A DNA stretch of 64,000 nt from Symsagittifera roscoffensis (taxonomy: Eukaryota; Xenacoelomorpha; Acoela; Convolutidae). Location of the stretch: assembly GCF_963678635.1 (NCBI RefSeq), contig NC_087063.1, positions 9,644,386-9,708,385 on the forward strand, read 5' to 3'. How positions within the stretch are numbered: position 1 is the first letter of the stretch; the number at the start of each line of letters is the position of its first letter. Below the pieces are notes generated by a model, which did no database searches, was not told the DNA's origin, and saw nothing but the letters and a program-made list of their open reading frames with translations. Both the position numbers and the translations under genes were made by a program. Of the stretch, positions 43,205 to 52,804 are shown one piece after another.

Positions 43205-43418
43205 CTACGCAACGTCCATATTTGGATCATCACCTAGTCACTATTCCATTTAAGGTAATAATACCTCATCTGGAATTTACAGTGAGTGATCTACACTTCC
43301 TAATTTCTATATATTTACAAATATCAAAGATCAGTTGGCTCTGAGTCTCCAATAAAAATTGTATTCACGAAAAGATATCCTTCCATCTACATTGAATTTG
43401 CTAAAATTCAAAAAAAAA

Positions 43419-43625
43419 ATGGGAGATTTTCTTGGTCCCAAAAACCCTACAACGGAAAAATATATTTTGAAACAACTGCTAAAGAAAAATGAATCCGGAC
43501 AAATAGAAAAATCCCAGCAAGGCTTTTTTGGTAAAAAAGAAGGAGAAAGGATATCAGTAATACGGAAAACTGTTATTGACGATGCCGAAAACCTTGGACT
43601 CGTTCCTGTATTGGAACCCTTCTGA
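43419..43625 (+). CDS. Small Polinton protein A, copy 2 (68 residues)
   Basis: ATG 43,419-43,421 to TGA 43,623-43,625. Highly charged: GPKNPTTEKYILKQLLKKNE, then SQQGFFGKKEGERIS, then VIDDAENLGLVPVLEPF. No transmembrane segment or cysteine pattern. It lies 13 bases upstream of the PC4-like frame, so the two may share a transcript. The LLKKNESG-type basic helix suggests nucleic-acid or capsid contact, but that is a guess. No family recognised. Confidence 0.45.
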   Translation: MGDFLGPKNPTTEKYILKQLLKKNESGQIEKSQQGFFGKKEGERISVIRKTVIDDAENLGLVPVLEPF

Positions 43626-43638
43626 CAAAGACTCAACC

Positions 43639-43896
43639 ATGGAGCAGGAACATGCGAATTGTCATGCGCTGTATGACGCAGCAACATACAAGACGAGAAG
43701 GGTATGTGTCCAAATCAAGAAGTACAGTGTGAAAAAGCCACCCTACATTCAGATTCGACTCTTCACTGCAAAGGAGAACGAAGTCTTGACGCAAGTTGCC
43801 TATGTCAACTATACTTTGGACGAATTCAAAGAACTCGCTCAAGTCCTGGGAGAATTTGTGCTTATTGAGAACTGTAATGTTCAAAATATTTGTTGA
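43639..43896 (+). CDS. PC4-like small protein, copy 2
   Basis: Duplicate of 41,559-41,816, intact from ATG 43,639 to TGA 43,894-43,896. The PC4-like strand PYIQIRLF and helix TLDEFKELAQVL are unchanged. That both copies stay open, while neighbouring small frames are broken in copy 1, is compatible with selection but also with recent duplication. A longer frame begins upstream at 43,576 but overlaps protein A, so the ATG in the CAACCATGG context is preferred. Confidence 0.45.
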   Translation: MEQEHANCHALYDAATYKTRRVCVQIKKYSVKKPPYIQIRLFTAKENEVLTQVAYVNYTLDEFKELAQVLGEFVLIENCNVQNIC

Positions 43897-44108
43897 GTGA
43901 TGTTATTATAGTCATGTAATACAAACGTTTATCTTCTTGAATCATTTTTTAAAATTTTTTTGAGTTGAGCAGTATGATTTGGAACATTAGTTTTTCCAAA
44001 AATCTTGCTTTGAGACTTAAAAATAAATTGGGACTGTCTCATAACGTCTTAAATGAAAAGCCACAGGAATTTTGACTAACAGTTTTGGAATCTCACAATG
44101 TACCAAAA

Positions 44109-44240
44109 ATGCAAGACTTGGATACAGAATCACAAATTTCTCAATTTGAGTGGACTTTACATAATAAAGGCCGTGAAGTTTTTCTAAGCTATCGTACAGA
44201 TTTTAAGAAAATAGATCCCATAGAAAATCATAGAAAATGA
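44109..44240 (+). CDS. 43-residue frame, copy 2
   Basis: Copy of 42,029-42,160 (QFEWTLHNKGREVFLSYRTD), ATG 44,109 to TGA 44,238-44,240, preceded by GACTAACAG, which reads as a branch-point-like sequence plus acceptor. No known family. Confidence 0.3.
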   Translation: MQDLDTESQISQFEWTLHNKGREVFLSYRTDFKKIDPIENHRK

Positions 44241-44437
44241 AACACTTGGAAAAACAATCAGAAATTTTATTTGAAAAAAGAGGAGTATGATTAACTGGTT
44301 ATATTTATCCCCTCAGTTTTATCTTGTGTAGAAACATCCAAAAAAACTTGTATCATTATTGAAAAATGCACAGTATAAAATGAACGTTCAGAAAATGAAT
44401 GAAACGTCTCAGCTTGTTTTGTGTACGATGTATCTTC

Positions 44438-44653
44438 ATGGAACCATTTGGAGCAGTGGTCTTGAAAAACATAGAGTTTGAAAAAGTATCAAAAAAATTA
44501 AAAGCTTTTTTAAAAACCAGAAACCGAGTTTTTTGCAAAAAGTTATGCAAACTGATAAAGTCTGTCAGAAATTTTGCAAACAAAGGTTACAAACTTGAAC
44601 GACTACGCTTGCCCAGAAATTTAAATTTTGGTTTTCAAAGACAAAGAATATAA
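44438..44653 (+). CDS. Small basic protein C, copy 2 (71 residues)
   Basis: ATG 44,438 to TAA 44,651-44,653. Starts MEPFGAVVLKNIEFEKVSKK and ends RLPRNLNFGFQRQRI. Strongly basic with no acidic tail and no hydrophobic segment, so DNA or RNA binding is plausible. No family recognised. It is intact only here. Confidence 0.38.
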   Translation: MEPFGAVVLKNIEFEKVSKKLKAFLKTRNRVFCKKLCKLIKSVRNFANKGYKLERLRLPRNLNFGFQRQRI

Positions 44654-44840
44654 GTGGAGGTGTAGCAACTACCCACTTCCTCATGCAAAAACTCTTCACT
44701 GTGCAGAAAGAAAAGCATTTGCATACAAAACATGGCCACGATGTTTTTTTTAAAAATTGTAAATAATATAAATCTTTTTGTATTATCTTTTGTTTTCGAA
44801 CTTTTAATTAATCACTATCATTTTTTTTTCATTCAAAAAT

Positions 44841-45467
44841 TGAGATGGATGATGAATGTGACAAGCAATGAAATTTACAAAATTTCTTTTTGATGAAGAG
44901 AATAATGAATGAAAAACACAGAAGTTCTTTGGACGTACGTGCAATAGATCTGGTTTAGTTTTTATGTGTAATTTTTTATCATAGTTTTAATACTAGAATG
45001 TTCAATTGTGTGAATAGTGTTATCCACTACGTGTGAAGAAACAACAGTTTGGGTAGCAATTTGATCAAACAGTCGGTTATGTTTTACCTTCTGCAAAGCT
45101 GTGAATAAAAAATTTTCTAGCTAAGAATGAATTTTTTTTGCTATTTGGACCAAATGGATCTGAATAATTGCATTTTGTTTTTGATAGGTTAAAGTTTAGT
45201 ACATTTCAACCCAAATCTGACAAAATTTTTCCTTTTTATCAACTTATCCACTTTTTTAAAGACAAGTGCTTAGAAAAAACCTTAAATTTATCAAAGTAAT
45301 TGTTTTTGAATTGGTTGAGAACCTTCCCAATAATGGAATAAAACACCGGTTAATATTTGATGACTCATGTCAGTTTCTAAGCAGTTTATATAAATACCTA
45401 GGCAATTTCTAAAAATTGCTACTGCTGGGAGACACAGGGAACTGAACACAATGTATATTAAGCTTAC
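44841..45467. other. AT-rich spacer inside the Polinton, no gene seen
   Basis: No coding signal. I looked here for a packaging ATPase (P-loop GxxGxGKS/T) in all frames and did not see one. Confidence 0.45.
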
Positions 45468-45975
45468 TTGTTTCATCAAAGCAAATCGGGAAGAAAAATT
45501 GAGTTACAAAAAACATATATATTCCTGTTCAAGTCACCGAGAAATGTTTTACACATCAATACAATAAGTAAACAAGTAGCTCTAGGATCACAATTGAAAG
45601 AGTGGTATGAAGATGCAACATCTACTCCTTATGGCCATTTACTCATTGAGTTAACTTCAAAAACAGTTGATCCGCCAAGATATTGCTGATTGCGCTGAAA
45701 AAAATTTACCAGCAGGAACAGAAATAGTGTTTTTGGATGATGAGCATAAAATACGTTCTATACGCTTATTTTTCAAATTTTTTCACAAAAAAACTTCTAA
45801 AACAATTCATCCTCTTTGTCCAAAAATTTTCATTCCGTTCCTCAGCCAATGTCTAGTAAACTTGCCACGAGGCAAGCAAAAGGATCTCCGAAAAGTAGGC
45901 GTATTAAAGTATCGAAGAGAAATATCAGAACTCACAAGAAGAAGAACTTCACTGCAAAAAGGTGAATTATTTTAA
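45468..45975 (+). pseudogene. Conserved Polinton-associated protein of unknown function (broken)
   Basis: Two overlapping frames (45,468-45,689 and 45,667-45,975) together make about 160 residues. Conserved-looking segments: LFKSPRNVLHINTISKQVAL, LKEWYEDATSTPYGHLLIEL, KTVDPPRYC, then after a frameshift at about 45,690 LPAGTEIVFLDDEHK and a basic C-terminus rich in R and K. I recognise the SPRxV...YGHLLIxL...FLDDEH pattern from uncharacterised proteins encoded beside integrase in animal Polintons; that is recall, not a search. The order here, directly upstream of integrase, agrees. Confidence 0.6.
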
Positions 45976-46397
45976 GCTCGTCTGAAGGCTTACAACTAAT
46001 ATCTCTTATCACTCTTTTTGTCATTTAACGATTGACATAGTGTGGATCAGTTGTTCTAATTCCTTACTCAATTAGACATATTTAATAACCACAAAATACA
46101 CTTCCAAACCAACCAAAATTGGAACAAAAGTAACAAAAAAGGGAGATTGTACCTAAAGATGTTGATTCTATTTACAGTTCTGTAAATGCGAGGTTGAAAT
46201 CGAGAAACAATCATCACCTTATTGATTTAATTTTGAATTCTCCTAGTATTAGACTAATTAGGTCAGAAAATATCATATTGGATAATCGAGACACAAAATA
46301 ATCAATTGTACACTTTGTGTGTGAGCACTAAAGCAAAAAATACCGACTTTCAAGATATTTACTTTACTATTTATGAAGTAACTCAAATTCAACAAGA

Positions 46398-47330
46398 ATG
46401 CCAAAGCGAAAGACAGAGGAACCTAAATACTTTTCAAAATCTGGAGAGGAAAGTCTAAACAGATTGTGCGAAACTTGATTAAAGCAAGCGGTTTTTCACA
46501 AAAAGGAGTAGAACAATTTTTACAAACCAAAACAACGTATACAAAACTTGGTCCTTCATTCAGACGTTTTTGAAGATTTCAAGATTTTCAAAATTTATCA
46601 ATGAAATTTGTTTTATTGACTTGGCATTTGTGGACAACCTAGCGAGTCAAAACAACGGAGTAAAATATTCATTGGCTGCTGTTGATGTTTTTTCAAGATT
46701 TGTCAGAGTTCAAACAACGATAGCAAAATGTGCCAAAGACACTTTAACAGCTTTCAAAAAAAATGCTTTCTCTAAGGAACACTCCTGAAAAATTTTGGCT
46801 TGATAAAGAGACAGAATATGGGGAAACTTTCAAAAGTTTTTGCGGGGATAAAGACATTGAAGTTTACTCAACATGGAGCAAAACAAAAGCTTCATTTGCA
46901 AAGAGAGCTATCCACTCATTAAAACGCATAATTTACCGCTACATAAAGGATCATGGTGAAAAGTTCTTTCACACGTTAACTCAATTTGTGTCTACACTGA
47001 ACTGTCGCGTCAATAGATCTATTGGGAAATCACCTACAGATGTCAAGCATACTGATTTCCTCTCCCTTCTGTAAAAAAAACCTCTAACAAGGTAACAGAA
47101 ACTATGATAAAAAGTTGGAGACAGAGTGAGAAATTCAAAGAATGACATTCCGTTTCGAAAAGGATACAAGTCACAATTTACAGTTAAAATTTTTAAAATT
47201 TTGGCAAATCTAAAAAAAAGCCTCATACATACATCATCAAAGATCTCGACAAAAAAAAAACTTTGGGAAAATTTTACCAAAAAGAGCTGAGAAAAAAAAT
47301 CAGATTAAAAGTAAATAATTTTTTAAACTA
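46398..47330 (+). pseudogene. Polinton retroviral-type integrase
   Basis: A basic N-terminus starts at ATG 46,398 (MPKRKTEEPKYFSKSGEES), broken by stops and a shift before 46,570. The catalytic core reads FIDLAFVDNLASQNNGVKYS, with the first Asp at 46,618, LAAVDVFSRFVRVQT, then an extra A in an eight-A run (46,756-46,763) shifts frame; after it FWLDKETEYGETFKSF gives the second Asp at 46,802. The third catalytic Glu, expected in A(E)RAIHSLK, is Lys (AAG 46,901-46,903). The C-terminal SH3/chromo-like tail continues in shifted frames (NDIPFRKGYKSQFT, about 47,127-47,175) to about 47,330. In Polintons it joins the element to host DNA; this copy cannot be active. Confidence 0.88.
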
Positions 47331-47562
47331 AGTTTCTATCGATCAGTTGTCAAGAATTTTTTTACCCTGGAGATAGTTTCAGATGCGAAAAAAATTGGAG
47401 CAGAATAATTTGAAAATTACCGCTCCAGAGATTGGGGAAGCTGTTGATGGACGTAAAAAACTCAAAACATTTGCAAACGATGTGGGAACAGAAACAGTTC
47501 GGAAACAATTGGGAGGTGGAAAAAAGAAATCCAAACGATTCCAACTCGCCAGAAGTGAGTAA
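47318..47562 (+). pseudogene. Small basic virion/core-type protein of Polinton
   Basis: Two frames joined by a one-base shift near 47,410. The first reads SFYRSVVKNFF...SDAKKIGAE; the second, open from ATG 47,383 to TAA 47,560-47,562 (59 codons), continues LKITAPEIGEAVDGRKKLKT and ends VRKQLGGGKKKSKR. An alanine/glycine-rich helix followed by a GGGKKKSKR tail is typical of the small proteins encoded just before the capsid gene in Polintons, reminiscent of adenovirus core or minor capsid peptides. The position directly before the capsid gene supports this. Confidence 0.5.
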
Positions 47563-48390
47563 TAAAGGAATACTTGCTTTTGATGGATACAGTTTTGAAG
47601 AGTTTCATGATGCATTTGACATGCATCCGTTCACTGTTAGAGCAAATTCTTTAGGAACAGGGATAACTTTTTCACTCTATGGGAGGCTTGCCATCTGTTT
47701 ACTTGCAAAAAATTGTTGCCACAAAATACCAAAGTTCAAATTAAACTAATTCGAGCTAGACTTTATTTGTACCAGCTATCTTATAATCCAAATGTCAGTC
47801 TGAAAGTTGTTGATTGTTCGCTGTTTACTACAGGAATTTTACTTGCTGAACCTAATTATCAAAACTTGCAATGGAATGTGGAAAGAGAACCTGCTCAATA
47901 CAACTACATGGAAACTATAGCAAGAATTTTCATCATTCCATTTCGTCAAATCCAATTCAACCAAGAAAATGTATTTAATAACGCTCCAAAGAAAAAAAAT
48001 AGCTGTTGCAATTAATACAAATTCAGGTGTTGCAGGATCTTTTCATGAAAACTCTTTCAGCTATCAGCACTTTCATTTGAGAGAGCTTAGAATTATTCGC
48101 ACTGGAAGAGCAATTGTTTAATTAGATACACCTTCTCCTTGTCATGCTTATATTACAACAATGAAAGCATTGCAGTTCAACGAAGATTTATTAGCTCTTT
48201 CTATAGAAGGTTTTCATAATCACTATATTTATGTTTTTGACTTGACTTCACTACAGGATGCAGCTGAACAGTTCATTTTCCAGAACTTAGTGGAGAAAGC
48301 CTGAGATTAGAAATGTTTTTCCAATTTCCCTTAGAACAATTAACGTAAGTGATAGTTTTGAGAAAGACTATCAGATATTCAAAGTAACAA
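47563..48390 (+). pseudogene. Polinton capsid protein (double-jelly-roll type), N-terminus missing
   Basis: Frames 47,563-47,749, 47,713-48,015 and on to about 48,390 give the C-terminal half of a capsid protein: FTVRANSLGTGITFSLYGRL, IRARLYLYQLSYNPNVSLKV, ASLF-type segment VDCSLFTTGILLAE, then FIIPFRQIQFNQENVF, and the strand-rich end with FDLTSLQDAAEQ and LRLEMFFQFPLEQ. This pattern matches the animal F54H12.2-like family, linked to Polinton capsid proteins. The first ~170-200 residues expected for the family are absent between 47,562 and the first recognisable segment, so a deletion is likely. Several frameshifts add to the damage, including a TAA at 48,121-48,123. Confidence 0.68.
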
Positions 48391-48401
48391 ATTCAGAAAA
48401 G

Positions 48402-48671
48402 TTGCTAAAAATGTTTAATTTTTTTGAGTTTTCAGGTTCCTATAAAATATTTGTGGCTTTTTATGTACTCTTCTTTGTTTTTGTCTCTGATTTATCTATT
48501 TTGCTTTTCTTCAGACCTAAATCTCAAACAAAACTTGATAATGTATGCTGTTTAATTGAAAATCCAAGAAATTTCTTCAACCTAGACTGTAAAACAGTGT
48601 TCCATAACCTTTGTCCAGTTCATAAGTTTTGTGTATGGTTTTTTATTGATTCAATACTTAAATGCGTTTAA
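48402..48671 (+). CDS. Short frame with a transmembrane segment
   Basis: Ninety codons with one long hydrophobic stretch (IFVAFYVLFFVFVSDLSILL) followed by RPKSQTKLDNVCCLIENPRN and a cysteine-containing end (FHNLCPVHKFCVWFF). The same text follows the capsid end in all four tandem units (about 49,210, 50,590 and 51,900) but has stops in two of them, so it is either a decaying membrane protein or non-coding. In the fourth unit the capsid frame reads through into it. Confidence 0.3.
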   Translation: MLKMFNFFEFSGSYKIFVAFYVLFFVFVSDLSILLFFRPKSQTKLDNVCCLIENPRNFFNLDCKTVFHNLCPVHKFCVWFFIDSILKCV

Positions 48672-48798
48672 GTCAACAACCTTTAAAACCTTGAAAACAC
48701 TTTCAGCTATCAGCTAAGCAGATAGAAGGTAAGACTATCTAATAAATTAGTTAATGGGTCGACTTATAACAAATCATATTTGAAGAACAGCTGTTGCA

Positions 48799-49209
48799 AT
48801 GAATACAAATTCATCTATTGAAGGATCTTTTCATGAAAAGTCTTTCAACTATCAGCAACTTCATTTGAGAGAGCTTATATTTATTCGGGGTGGAAGAGCA
48901 ATTGTTTCATCAGATACAACTTCTCCTTGTCGTCCTTATGTTACAACAATGAAAGCAATGCATCTTAACGAAGACTTCCCAGCTCCTCCTATGGAAGATT
49001 TTCAAAATCACTCTGTTTTAGTTTTTGACTTGACTTCACTACAGGATGCATCTGAACAGCTGCATTATCCAGAACTTAGTGGAGAAAGCCTGAGATTAGA
49101 AATGTTTTTCCAATTTCCCTTGGAACAAGTAACGGAAATGATAGTCTTGGGAGAAAAAACATCAAATGTTCAAAACATCAAATTCAAAACAGTTGCTAAA
49201 ATTGTTTAA
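48799..49209 (+). pseudogene. Capsid C-terminal fragment, unit 2
   Basis: 136 codons open without interruption from ATG 48,799 to TAA 49,207: GSFHEKSFNYQQLHLRELIF, then FDLTSLQDASEQLHYPELSG and LRLEMFFQFPLEQVTEMIVL. It is only the second jelly-roll half, so cannot be a functional capsid protein by itself, although an intact frame over 136 codons in this decayed setting is unusual. Confidence 0.7.
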
Positions 49210-49532
49210 ATTTTTGAGTTTTCAGGTTCCTATAAATATTTTGTAGCTTTTTAAGGGACTTTTCTTTGTTTTTGAATATGTAAAATCTATTTTGTTTCTC
49301 TTCAGACCTAAATTTCCAGAAAAAAATTGATAATGTAAGCGGTTTAAATGAAAAGCCAAGAAATTTTTTAAATCTAGACTGTAAAACAGTGTTCCATAAC
49401 CTTTGTCCAGTTCATCAATTTTGTGTATGGTTTTTTATTGATTCAATACCTAAATGCGTTTAAGTCATTAATGTCACTTTTTTTTCCTAGAAAAGTCTAT
49501 CAAACTATCACTTTCTTTGTTTTTAATTGTAA

Positions 49533-49955
49533 ATGGCAAAGATGGATGATTTTTCACTTCTGCAAATTATTGTAAGAATTCCGGAACTCAGGTTCAAAAA
49601 CATGGGATCTTAAACTTCTGATAAAGTACCTCAACTAACAAAATACTCATTTGCAATTGTTAACTCAGCCCCAAGCAATGATAGAGGAGAACACTGGATC
49701 ATGATAGCTCGATTGGACAAAGTTTCCTAGTTTGCTGATTCTTTGGGTAGAAAGAGATCAACTTATTCTTTTTTGACAAAAAAGTATCGGCGAATGCTTT
49801 CTCAAAAGCTACAAAAATCTGATAATTTGTGTGGACTTTACGCAAATTTTTCAGCATTTCTTGTTTTTAAATTCTACCAGAGAAACTTGAATGATATTCA
49901 TGATGTGCAAATTTTGAATTTAGTAAGTAGTTTCATTTTAATATGTAGTTTTTAA
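49533..49955 (+). pseudogene. Adenain-like cysteine protease (PRO), unit 2
   Basis: Conserved core: IVNSAPSNDRGEHWIMIARL gives the catalytic His; ADSLGRKRSTYSFL the acidic residue; NLCGLYANFSAFLVFKFYQR the nucleophile Cys (TGT 49,830-49,832). All three triad residues remain, but TAG at 49,728-49,730 replaces a Tyr/His codon seen in the other copies, and another stop lies near 49,610. In Polintons this Ulp1/adenain-fold protease processes virion proteins. It has no intact copy here. Confidence 0.85.
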
Positions 49956-50171
49956 GTTGTAAGTTTAAATTATGGCAGTATGTTTATTACACTTTGCTGT
50001 GATTTTTAAACGTTTTTTGTAATTTAACTTTTTTTTCTCTCAAAAAAATGACTTTTTTTGAAGTTTCCGAGGGTTTCAGCATTGTTTCAAGCAGATAGAA
50101 GGTAGGACTATCTAATAAATTAGTTAATGGGTCGACTTACAAAAAATCATATTTGAAGAACAGCTGTTGCA

Positions 50172-50582
50172 ATGAATACAAATTCATCTATTGAAGGATC
50201 TTTTCATGAAAACTCTTTCAACTATCAGCAATTTAATTTGAGAGAGCTTATAAATATTCGGAGTGGAAGAGCAATTGTTTCATCAGATACAATTTCTCCT
50301 TGTCGTCCTTATGTTACACCAATGAAAGCAATGCATCTTAACGAAGACTTCCCAGCTCTTCCTATGGAAGGTTTTCAAAATCACTGTATTTTAGATTTTG
50401 ACTTGACTTCACTACAGGATGCAGCTGAACAGTTGCATTTACCAGAACTTAATGGAGAAAGCCTGAGATTAGAAATGTTTTTCCAATTTTCTTTGGAACA
50501 AGTAACGGAAATGATAGTCTTGGGAGAAAAAACATCAAATGTTCAAAACATCAAATTCAAAACAGTTGCTAAAATTGTTTAA
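50172..50582 (+). pseudogene. Capsid C-terminal fragment, unit 3
   Basis: Open for 136 codons, ATG 50,172 to TAA 50,580. Differs from unit 2 by a dozen or so residues (for example NLRELINIRSGRAIVSSDTI and FDLTSLQDAAEQLHLPELNG). Like unit 2 it keeps the frame, against expectation for a pseudogene fragment. Confidence 0.7.
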
Positions 50583-50913
50583 ATTTTTGAGTTTTCAGGT
50601 TCCTATAAATATTTTGTAGCTTTTTAAGGGACTTTTCTTTGTTTTTGAATATGTAAAATCTATTTTGTTTCTCTTCAGACCTAAATTTCCAGAAAAAAAT
50701 TGATAATGTAAGCGGTTTAAATGAAAAGCCAAGAAATTTTTTAAATCTAGACTGTAAAACAGTGTTCCATAACCTTTGTCCAGTTCATCAATTTTGTGTA
50801 TGGTTTTTTATTGATTCAATACCTAGATGCGTTTAAGTAATTATTCTCTTTTTTTATCCTAGAAAAGTCTATCAAACTATCTCTTTCTTTGTTTTTAGTT
50901 GTAAATCGCAAAG

Positions 50914-51368
50914 ATGGATATTTTTCCACTATTGCAATTTATTGAAATAATTCCGGAGCTCAGGTTGAAGTACATGGGATCTTAACCTTCTGATAAGGTA
51001 CCTCAACCAACCAAATACTCATTTGCAATTGTTAACTCAGCCCCAAGCAATGATAGAGGAGAATATTGGATCATGATAGCTCGATTGGACAAAACTTCCC
51101 ACTTTGCTGATTCTTTGGGTAGAAAGAGATCAACATATTCCTTTTTGACAAAAAAAGGTATCGGCTAATGGTTTCTCAAAACCTACAAAAAACTGATCAT
51201 TTGTGTGGACTTTACGCAAATTTTTCAGCGTTTCTTCTTTTTAAATTCTACCAGAGAAACTTGAATGATATTCATGATGTGCAAGTAACTTATGGCAGTA
51301 TGTTTATTACACTTTGCTGTGATTTTTATACTTTTTTTAATTTAACTTTTTTTCTCTCAAAAAAATGA
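50914..51368 (+). pseudogene. Adenain-like cysteine protease (PRO), unit 3
   Basis: Same gene. The catalytic His is replaced by Tyr (TAT 51,064-51,066 in GEYWIMIARL). After FADSLGRKRSTYSFLTKK extra bases in an A-run (about 51,150-51,158) shift the frame; the Cys-containing NLCGLY-type segment (HLCGLYANFSAFLLFKF) follows in the other frame. So both the reading frame and the His are lost. Confidence 0.85.
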
Positions 51369-51488
51369 CTTTTTTTGAAGTTTTCGTAGGTTTCAGCATT
51401 GTTTCAAGCAGATAGAAGGTAAGACTATCAAATAAATTAGCTAATGGGTCGATTTATAACAAATCACTTTTGAAGAACAGCTGTTGCA

Positions 51489-52019
51489 ATGAATAAAAAT
51501 TCAGCTATTGAAGGATCTTTTCATGAAAACTCTTTCAACTATCAGTAATTTCATTTGAGAGAGCTTATAAAAATTCGGGGTGGAAGAGCAATTGTTTCAT
51601 CAGATACAATTTATCCTTGTCGTCCTGATGTTAGAACAATGAAAGCAATGCATCTTAACGAAGACTTCCCAGCTCTTCCTGTGAAAGATTTTCAAAATCA
51701 CTGTATTTTAGTTTTTGACTTGACTTCACTTCAGGATGCAGCTGAACAGTTGCATTATCTTGAACTTAATGGAGAAAGCCTGAGACTAGAAATGTTTTTC
51801 CAATTTTCCTTGGAACCAGTAACGGAAGTGATAATCTTGAGAGAAAGAACAGCAAATGTTCATAACAACAACCTCAGAACAATTGCTACAAATATTTATT
51901 TTTTTGAGTTTTCGGGTTCCTATAAAACCATTGTAGCTTTTTATGGACTTTTCTTTGTTTTTGTCTCAGTAATATCTATTTTGTGTTTTTTCAGACCTAA
52001 ATTTCCAGAAAAAAAATGA
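51489..52019 (+). pseudogene. Capsid C-terminal fragment, unit 4, with read-through
   Basis: An in-frame TAA at 51,546-51,548 cuts the start. The following frame (from about 51,555) has lost the normal stop and runs through into the membrane-like segment (FSGSYKTIVAFYGLFF), ending at 52,019. Confidence 0.68.
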
Positions 52020-52231
52020 TAATGTATGCTGTTTAATTGAAAAACCGAAAATTTTTTTCAACCTAGACTGTAAAACAGTGTTCCATAACCTTTGACCAGT
52101 TCATAAGTTTTGTGTATGGGACTTTGTTGATTCATTATCTAAATGCGTTTAAGTCATTAATCTTACTTTTTTATCCTAGAAAAGTCTATCAAACTATCAC
52201 TTTCTTTGTTTTTAGTTGTAAATCGCAAAGA

Positions 52232-52640
52232 TGGATAATTTTTTCACTTCTGCAAATTATTGAACGAATTCCGGAGCTCAGGTTGAAGTACACGGGATCT
52301 TAAAATTCTGATAAAGTACCTCAACTAACAAAATACTCATTTGCAATTGTTAACTCAGCCCCAAGCATTGATAGAGGAGAACACTGGATCATGATAGCTC
52401 GATTGGACAAAATTTCCTACTTTGCTGATTCTTTGGGTAGAAAGAGATCAACTTACTCCTTTTTGTCAAAAAAGTATCGGCGAATGATTTCTCAAAAGCT
52501 ACAAAAAACTGATAATTTGTATGGATTTAACGCAAATTATTCAGCATTTCTTCTTTTTAAATTCTACCAGAGAAGTTTGAATGTTGTTCTTGATGTGCAT
52601 ATTTGGAATTTTATGAGTAATTTTCTGTAAATATGTAATT
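52232..52640 (+). pseudogene. Adenain-like cysteine protease (PRO), unit 4
   Basis: This copy has a long frame (52,391-52,630) containing HWIMIARLDKISYFADSLGR, but the nucleophile Cys is Tyr (TAT 52,520-52,522 in NLYGFNANYSAF). A stop at about 52,301 interrupts the N-terminal part. This is the ancestral, element-end copy, lying next to the right terminal repeat. Confidence 0.85.
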
Positions 52641-52804
52641 TTTTATTCATATATTTGAATTATGGCAGTAAATTTACTATATGATGCTGGTATTTATATA
52701 ATTTCCTTGTAGTTTAACTTTTTTCTCTCAAAGGGGGTTTCAGCATTGTTTTAAGCAGATAAAAGGTAAGATTATCTAATAAATTAGTTACTAAATTGAC
52801 TTAT

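Larger units (their letters stand above)
42773..44840. repeat. 2.08-kb tandem duplication inside the Polinton, copy 2
   Basis: Right-hand copy, better preserved: its 68-residue frame (43,419-43,625) and 71-residue frame (44,438-44,653) are intact where copy 1 has a frameshift and a stop. It differs by small indels, such as an extra CGGACTGCACATTT near its start. Confidence 0.93.
48011..52800. repeat. Tandem array of capsid-C-terminus + protease block, four units
   Basis: Units start at the phrase AGCTGTTGCAAT: 48,001 (unit 1), 48,789 (2), 50,162 (3) and 51,479 (4). Units 2 and 3 are about 1.37 and 1.32 kb; unit 1 is only 0.79 kb because the protease part is missing. Each junction fuses GCAGATAGAAGGTAAGACTA, the sequence that normally follows the protease next to the right terminal repeat, to the middle of the capsid gene via TTTGAAGAACAGCTGTTGC. 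The same breakpoint in every unit points to one initial duplication then unequal exchange. Confidence 0.93.
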
